From Sarcophilus harrisii (Eukaryota > Chordata > Mammalia > Dasyuromorphia > Dasyuridae): a stretch of 64,000 nt of DNA. The stretch is taken from the NCBI RefSeq assembly GCF_902635505.1, contig NC_045427.1:622306665-622370664 (forward strand), read 5' to 3'. Below, piece after piece: positions 57,541-64,000 of the stretch. Position numbers and translations under genes: made by a program. Positions within the stretch are counted from its first letter, which is position 1; each line of letters opens with the position of its first letter. The notes beneath the pieces were generated by a model that searched no databases, was not told the origin of the DNA, and worked only from the letters and a program-made list of their open reading frames with translations.

Positions 57541-57680
57541 TTAATAATCCCAGTAGTGCTTGGTATTGATTTTCTTTATGTCAAAAATAGTCTCAAAGGC
57601 AAAGTTTTTCAGAATGGTTACTAGGGATAAAAACATTTCCATGTTAGCCAAGCTCTCTCTTAGAATGATGTGCTTTCTTT
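57541..57680 (-). pseudogene. Degenerate CYP2 exon 9 relic
   Basis: On the minus strand it parallels the intact exon 9 about 0.7 kb away. 'SLANMEMFLSLVTILKNF' corresponds to '[18 protein letters not shown]'. The haem-ligand region GKRACLG is replaced by RKHIILR, so the essential cysteine is gone, and the frame ends early at TAA after about 48 codons. No matching exon 8 was seen nearby. It is a dead fragment of a second CYP2 gene, pointing to a former tandem P450 array. Confidence 0.8.
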
Positions 57681-57989
57681 AAAAGAGACAAGATTTTACT
57701 CAATGGTAATCCAATTTTATAATTCCTAGCCTCAGGACTACAGCTTGAACTATTTTTTGACTTGATAATCCATTTTATATATTTTATATTGACTCAAGTG
57801 ATAACTAGTTATTGTTATTATCTCTATTTTGAAAAACAAACTTGCCACTGAACAATAATATATATTTGCTTTGTGGCATGTCTTTTCAGTCCTCAAGCCA
57901 TTCTCTCCTTTTAATATCAAAATAGCATTCTTAAGGAACAAAATGAATCATGGTACTCAGTGAACTTCAAAGTGAATAAAGAATCAGCC

Positions 57990-57995
57990 TTTATT
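57990..57995 (-). terminator. Candidate polyadenylation signal of the CYP2 gene
   Basis: AATAAA on the minus strand, about 270 bases after the CYP2 stop codon, a normal distance for a 3' UTR. No other candidate is closer. Confidence 0.45.
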
Positions 57996-58266
57996 AAAAT
58001 AAAACTTGCTAAGCATGCAGCATGGTTTACAGCTTAACGGTGATGAGTACTTCTTCATGCCATTTTATAATGCTACCCTCTGACAAAAAAGGTATACAAG
58101 GAGTTCTTTAATCCATTACCTTTCCTTGTACACATGTATGAGAATTGAAACCTACTAAAAGAATGATAACTCTTACATTTTCCCTTAATATGATTTGTTG
58201 ATTTTAAGGGGTAAGATATTTAGAATCTTGGTAAGAAAAAAATATGGTGGATTTGAAGGGTGACTT

Positions 58267-58454
58267 TCATTCATAGCGGGGAAGAAGGTAGAGTTCGTAC
58301 TTTGGAGGAACTGTGATAATCCCAGTAGAACATGGCTTGATGTTGATTTCCTTTGGATCAATGGTACTCTTGAGGGTAAAGTGTTGCAGAATAGTAACCA
58401 GGAATAGAAATAATTCCATTTTAGCCAGGCCTTCTCCTAAACAGGCTCGTTTTC
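58267..58454 (-). CDS. Cytochrome P450 family 2, last coding exon (exon 9)
   Basis: This is the final exon of a haem-thiolate monooxygenase of the endoplasmic reticulum, the class that oxidises drugs, steroids and fatty acids with electrons from P450 reductase. The acceptor tttcag precedes the exon, and the split Gly codon (G|GA) fits exon 8 exactly. The exon gives (G)[18 protein letters not shown], then '[20 protein letters not shown]' and '[15 protein letters not shown]' with a TGA stop at 58267-58269. With the end of exon 8 it completes the haem-binding motif FSIGKRACLG with the cysteine ligand. Length and layout match the CYP2 family. Features are shared with the 2A, 2C and 2E subfamilies, so I do not assign a subfamily. 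Confidence 0.93.
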
Positions 58455-58589
58455 CTGAAAGATGTAAAAATCTTTTAATACCACCATTCTCAGAAAATCA
58501 TATCTGAGGCATTTCCCCTTCATTCAAATAGATTACCTGAATTGTTAATATCTTAATTAGAAATCTAGGTAGTATATTAAACTATAGTG

Positions 58590-58800
58590 CAACACTTGGA
58601 ACCTATAAAACTGATTTCAAATCTGAACTCAGGCATTTTCTAACTATGTAACTCTGTACAAATCACTAAACTTCTTTCCATCTCATGAAAAATAGGAATA
58701 ATTAAAAGCACCTATCTTTCCAGAGCTGTTGTGAAGATCAAATGAGATCAAACACTTTGAAACTTTAAAGTGGTATATTAAAACTATAATGTTATTAGCA
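58590..58800 (+). repeat. MIR-like SINE (sense)
   Basis: 'aaatctgaactcaggcattt', 'ctaactatgtaactctgtac', 'aatcactaaacttctttcc' and 'gttgtgaagatcaaatgaga'. It lies within intron 8 of the CYP2 gene, antisense to it. Confidence 0.7.
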
Positions 58801-59374
58801 TAGTTTTCATGAATTCCTAATGTCCTTTTTAAATGCTCATGTTTTCTTTACCCTACTTAATTATTTTATAGTCTTAGAAATCACAGGCTATGTCTCAAGC
58901 ACAATGCCCTTTACTTATAATTTTTTGCCCTTATGCACAATTTTATCAATATGAGGATTTCCTTAATAAGGAATTCTCTTCTACTGTAATTAAATGACTT
59001 CTTTGCAGTCATTTAAATACTTTTAAGCATTTACACAACAGACTTGAAGTCTTAATAACCTGCCCAGATTGCATCTGTCACAGGCAAGACTTGAATACAT
59101 GTTGACATTAAAGCTGACTCTCCCTCCACTATACTCTATCTCCACTTATATATATTCTATGAAATGCTTTATAATATGTTTGTTATTTGAAGGAAAGAAA
59201 AGGTAAACAATCCAAGATAATCTGTTAAACATGTTACTATAAATGTAATGAGAGAAAATGGAAGGAAATCTGTCTCAGATAAACTTAATTATGATTAGTA
59301 ATATGAGTGAATAAAACTTAATTATATAACTATTTGTCACCCATGTACTCTAATTTCCATGGTGTGGTTTGAGT

Positions 59375-59470
59375 CAGTTATCCAATAAGCATTTATTCAG
59401 CTTCTATTCTGTGACATTGCTATCATAGAAAATACACATCAAATATTTATATAGTCTTAAAAGAAGTTGA
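59375..59470 (-). repeat. L2 3'-end fragment (antisense)
   Basis: 'ccaataagcatttattcagc' and 'ttctattctgtgacattgct', a short old copy. Confidence 0.5.
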
Positions 59471-59654
59471 GGTAATGAGTACTCTTCAGGTTTAATCTAA
59501 CTTGCTGAAGTGTTCTGAGATTATACCCAATCATACTGGTTACAGAAACAAAGTTGAATCATGTAAACATTGGTGATGTGGAAAAATACAGAAATTTCTA
59601 TCCAGAATACAATAAGAATATCCTAATGGAGAAAATGTTATAAAGATAGATTCA

Positions 59655-59834
<180 letters not shown>

Positions 59835-59862
59835 CTAGAAAAGAGAAATAACAATAGTGAAT

Positions 59863-59930
59863 GAATTAATATTTTGGTTCAATGAAAAGCATGTAGTAAG
59901 TGCTTAATAAATGTTTAATTACTATCAAAT
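59863..59930 (+). repeat. L2 3' tail scrap (sense)
   Basis: 'gcatgtagtaagtgcttaat' and 'aaatgtttaattac', a minimal L2 terminus inside CYP2 intron 7. Confidence 0.45.
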
Positions 59931-60959
59931 GACCAAATTTTTTAAGAGTTAAATGAAGGAAGAGAAAATTTTAACAATTCATCACAGATTTTAATACTGA
60001 TCAGCAGATGGGGTTGGAGGACTCCACATATGTCAGATTCATTTCAGTTGTTCAGGACACCCAAATTAGAGAACATGTATGCAATGAAGTTTTTTATCCA
60101 GAAAGACTGAACCACATTAAGAACCTAAAACAGCACTCAGTGGATCATTTCCACTAGCTCTTCCCCTGTCTTATTGTCTAGTTTCCTTATATAATAGACG
60201 TTGTGACCTCCCAGGTAATCACACCTGCCTTGGTGATGTAATCACCCTGCCTAGCCTGTCTATACCTTGCTTTTTCCAAGCTGTACTTTCCCAGGCATTC
60301 TGGGAAATCTCAATCTGCACTCAGTTTGCACTATCGTATCATTCTGACCTGGCACAAATCCCCACTTCAGTCTGCTCATAGTCCGGGAGAAGCTGGGAAG
60401 CTTCGAAAGTATTCAGATGTTATGGGAACAGATTTGCAGGAATGATAAGCCACCTGCCCAGATAGAAGGGGGAGACAGTTTGTCTGAGGATGCTAAAGTT
60501 TCTACTTGAACCCAACTTTCACATAGTCCCTTCATACACTGACTGATTTATCCACTTTTTGTTTTCATTTGTGTTTTCTTAGGAACATTGTGATTAGAAA
60601 GCATTTAAGGGTGCAATTAATGATAATAAAGAGCTCTCTACTTTATTCTTGTTACTACTTCACTTTGGAAGAACACCAGTGTCTTTTTCTTTCTTTCTCA
60701 TGCTTTTCACAATCTCTGTGAGAGCCAGAGCAGCTGGTCTAATTTCTGGCATTTTCACGGGTTGTACATTCCACAGACATGTCCTCAGTTTTGGACTTAT
60801 TGTATTTGAGATGTTTAGGGTTTATTCAATTTGAAATAGATAATTGGCAGTTGGCAATGTATGATGGAGTTCAGGAAACACATAAGGACTGGCTATATAA
60901 ATCCAGGAATCGTTAACATAGAGATGTAAATTAGTAAATCATATTTTCATTTTTCACCA
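59931..60959. other. Unidentified; GC-richer patch at about 60130-60510
   Basis: The patch has 'gtgacctcccaggtaatcac', 'tttcccaggcattctgggaa' and 'ctgacctggcacaaatcccc', noticeably less AT-rich than its surroundings. It could be an old LTR, DNA transposon or CpG-depleted regulatory element. I could not identify it or find termini. Confidence 0.35.
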
Positions 60960-61470
60960 TTTTATCTTCTACAACACTCTTTTTCTGATTATAAATTCTT
61001 TACTCCATAACCTTTTCCATTTTTCTAACTTATTTATAATATGAACTTTTAAATCTATGTCATATATTAATTTGTTCCTATGTATGTATTTACTATGGTA
61101 TATGGTACGAGATACTAATCTAAACAATTCCTATCAAACTACTTTCTAGTTTTCATTATTGTTTTAATCTATAATTTCTTGAAATATAGTATCTACTTCT
61201 TTTTGTGATTGAAGTTTTCAGGTCATCTTCTGATTCTTAGATGATATCTCTTCAAGATATTTTCTAAGTTTTTTTCATGGAGATATCTTACATTTTCCGA
61301 TTTTATTTTTCAATTTCAATTTTGTTTTGATATTAGTTGTTGACTCATGAAATAATTTACCTGATTTTACCAATTTAATATCCAGGAAGTCTGCTTGATG
61401 AAGTCTCTGTACCTTCTGTACTTAGTTCTTTTCCAATTCTTTTCCTCAATAGCAATGGTTCTTAGCTTCT
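60960..61470 (-). repeat. Ancient L1 fragments (antisense)
   Basis: The first part (60960-61160) resembles the ORF2 C-terminal stretch in antisense ('tgtatttactatggtatatg', 'ctaatctaaacaattcctat'). The second (61180-61470) resembles ORF1 in antisense ('tttcttgaaatatagtatc', 'gttgttgactcatgaaata'). Both are much older than L1 nos. 1-3. Confidence 0.5.
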
Positions 61471-64000
61471 CTGCACTTGTGTATGTTGTACCTATTTGGT
61501 AATCTTGCAATTTCTATGGAAAGCTTGGAATACTATTTGCAAATTCATAAAATAAAATACACAGGACTGTAAATGTAATCACTTATATTGGAGCAAAGAC
61601 GTAATTTCTCCATCTAAGTTCGCTGACCAATGTGATCTATTTATAGATCCTAGAACACCTCTTGTAGAACTTTTATTTATAATATCTTTTTGAACAGTTT
61701 TTGTTGTCTTTTATTTATTCTTCTACTAGCCTACCAAGAGAGACATCCTGTATATGATAAATAGTATTTTAAATCCAAAGAAACAAAAAAGTGACAGAAA
61801 ACAGGATACTTGGACAATTGATTGCTGTCCTTCAAATCTGAACCAGGTCCTGGTTTAGGATCAGAGTAAAACAATTGTGTTCTCATCTTTACTAGCTACT
61901 TTGGTTTCCTAATTGGGTGAGTAGAATTCTATGAATTGAGATTAGAAGGATTTATTTTCCCTTTTGGATCATTTCTTTAGAGACCAATCATTTGTTACTA
62001 TCTTTCTACATGGAGTTGGGCAGGCAAAATGCACTTGTATTTTTTCCTTTAATTTTGTTGGGAATTGTTTTGGTGTTATTTATCCATATTAGCTAATGTA
62101 CTTGTGAGAAAACTGAACTATTCTTTTTCACTTTCTTCACATTAAGAAAAGCCCTACTGGCTTTATATTTTCTAAATATATGTGCAAAGGCTTGCAGTCC
62201 GAGCCCTGCATTTTCATAAATCAAATTGAGTCTTAAAGCCTTTTCAAAGATCACTGAATAAGAACTTAATTTTCATCATAGTGAAAGGTCCTATACTAAT
62301 ATCATTCACCTTTAACTTCTACATTGGTGGAAAGAATAGATAAAAAGATATTGTCTTCATTTCCAAAGGAGTAAAGTTCTATCATGGGCCTCTGTTTCTT
62401 TGGAAATTCAACTGCTGGAATATTGAGTAGGAAAATAATTTTCTCCATATTTGGTTCTTACACATGATCCAGCTTACATTCTCTAACTGGAAAGTCTCAG
62501 TGATCTTCTTCAAACTTCAAGTGATGTGTATTTTCCATAATTTGACCTAGATCCTCTTCTTATGCATTATATCCATTTGTATATTCTTGGAGCATTATTT
62601 CTTGGCTCTTCTATGATCCTAACTCCCTGGTTACTAGTGAATCTAACAACAAACTATTATGGATTATAGGTACTTATGATACATCATATTTGTCTGGCTT
62701 TGTTTGATTTATTTTTGACTAGTTGATTATCTAGTCTCATCACAATGAGGAATATTGTTTCCCTACAAATGTTCTTTGTTATAGTTTTCTAAGTTTAAGA
62801 TGACATTATCTACTGACAATTTTGTGACCATAAATTCAAGTGTTATAATGTTATTCTTTGTTCTCTTCTAAGCAAAGGTCATAACTGAGTAGTAGGCTTC
62901 TGTTTCAAAATCTGATCTCTTAAGCAGTGACTTTGAGTTAATATATCTTTTCAGTTCACAAAACTTCACAACATAAATACCAAATCATGACTCTCATGCA
63001 AAAATTGACCTATATGGAGTAAATCTTTTGACTCTATTCTGGGAGGAATTATAGGTCTGCACTAAAAGGGCATAAGCTATTTCTGCCAAGGTTTCTGCTC
63101 AGGACTTGGCATTCTTTGTGTACTGAAGATGAAGAATACAGTCTAAAATCCTCTCTGCTTCTGAGTGTCCTTAAGCAAAATATTACAGTATTTTGTATCT
63201 TTACTCCTGCTTGGTTAAGTACCAATTTGGTTAGCTTGCACTCAGAATCTTGCTCTTGGTCCACATGAATCCCAGAAAGATAGATGTATACAAAATACTT
63301 TCCTTATTATACTTTGGTTAATTGAAAGTCCTTTAGTTTTTGGTCCATAAATCTATATGTACTCACCATTATGCTGTTGCTGGCATTCTTCACGTTTCCT
63401 TTCAGTGACAAGAAATATATGCCAGCAACACAAAAGTCCTTATGTCCTCTAAGTAAGCAGCTAAAAATCATCCCATTTTCTACTGAAAATATATTTCCAT
63501 GAACACACTAAGTTCAGATGTTACCTGAGGTGTACTGTATATATTTTCTGTCATCTAGGTCAAGAGATCCAGTTTTCTAAAATTTCCAAAATTTTATTTT
63601 GTCCCAAAAAGCAAAGTCATCATGAATTCTTTTCTTAACCATAAGTAAGTGATAGTGATGATTACCTTTTCCATATCACATCATAGAATCATTCTTGTCC
63701 AAAAATATTCTCTAGTACAAGTTCAATCTGAATAATTCCCTCAATTACAGAGGGCCACAAATTTCCCCCTCTCTGTAGACTAATAGTACCTTATTCCAAA
63801 GATGAGCTTACTATAGATATTCTCTATGCAGGCAGAATATTTTAACATTCAAAATTTCCTTGAGTCAATGGCAAAATTTCTGTAGGAGGACCAATATTTT
63901 TTAGCTGCAGAATCTAGTGTGGGAGGCCTTGATCATTTTGTAGATCACTGTAAACTACACCAAAGAAATCATTAAGGTGTCTGATTCATGTAAACTATCA
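61471..64000. other. Unidentified 2.5 kb within presumed CYP2 intron 7
   Basis: No P450 exon was found. On the minus strand some stretches (for example 63049-63264 and around 62280-62420) have fewer stops than expected and read somewhat protein-like, so a decayed processed pseudogene or other old coding relic is possible. I recognise no family. Confidence 0.35.

Noticed and set aside
59835-64000. Further CYP2 exons (exon 7 and upstream)
   Set aside because: I searched the minus strand by eye for the conserved exon 7 wording and found nothing. The exon probably lies beyond the window.

Overview
The window is AT-rich mammalian nuclear DNA, almost certainly from a marsupial. The interspersed repeats identify it: tRNA-derived SINEs whose 3' ends match RTE/BovB LINEs, L1 elements of a marsupial type, old L2, L3/CR1 and MIR copies, and a marsupial repeat family ending in a 'gtcattggtcctctttgag'-like motif. 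The species cannot be fixed from sequence alone. There is no operon logic here. It is an olfactory-receptor (OR) neighbourhood beside the 3' end of a cytochrome P450 family 2 gene, heavily filled with retroposons.

Protein-coding content, all on the minus strand: an intact OR13A1-like receptor (7458-8390); an intact OR family-6-like receptor (36373-37314); a decayed OR13A1-like pseudogene (42917-43858) inside a 2.4-kb recent duplicate of the first gene and its flanks; a second intact OR13A1-like receptor (49611-50543, possible N-terminal extension to 50627); and the last two exons (8 and 9) of a CYP2-family P450 (59693-59834 and 58267-58454) with correct splice sites and intact haem-binding motif. 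The rest of the P450 gene must lie beyond the right edge. A degenerate second CYP2 exon 9 lies at about 57541-57680, and a still fainter candidate at about 15560-15660.

Region by region. 1-7 kb holds old repeats, including an internally collapsed L1. 7-9.5 kb is the first OR gene in its duplicated block. 9.5-16 kb is old L2/L3/SINE fragments, a (TA)n/polypyrimidine tract and a segment (about 14400-15215) paralogous to 56340-57140. 16.3-23.06 kb is a near full-length but broken L1 carrying a solo LTR. 23.78-31.78 kb is a second near full-length L1 with a perfect 16-bp target-site duplication, itself hit by a third, truncated L1 and by another LTR of the same family. 31.9-34.1 kb has a class-I-type solo LTR and a fourth L1 3' end. 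35.5-37.3 kb is an L1 3' end and the OR6-like gene. 38-49 kb is SINE, L2 and L1 fragments plus the OR pseudogene block. 49.6-57 kb is the third OR13A1-like locus, an L3 copy and a striking 145-bp inverted repeat. 57.5-60 kb is the P450 end. 60-64 kb is mostly unidentified.

The most useful observation is that the two intact OR13A1-like genes each have a homologous segment about 6.2-6.4 kb upstream that retains a shared 'ccc-aaaggagtaattaaa' core. This suggests an old OR-containing tandem duplication and marks a candidate receptor promoter. I found no new enzyme system, CRISPR array or defence locus. Identity levels are judged by eye throughout.
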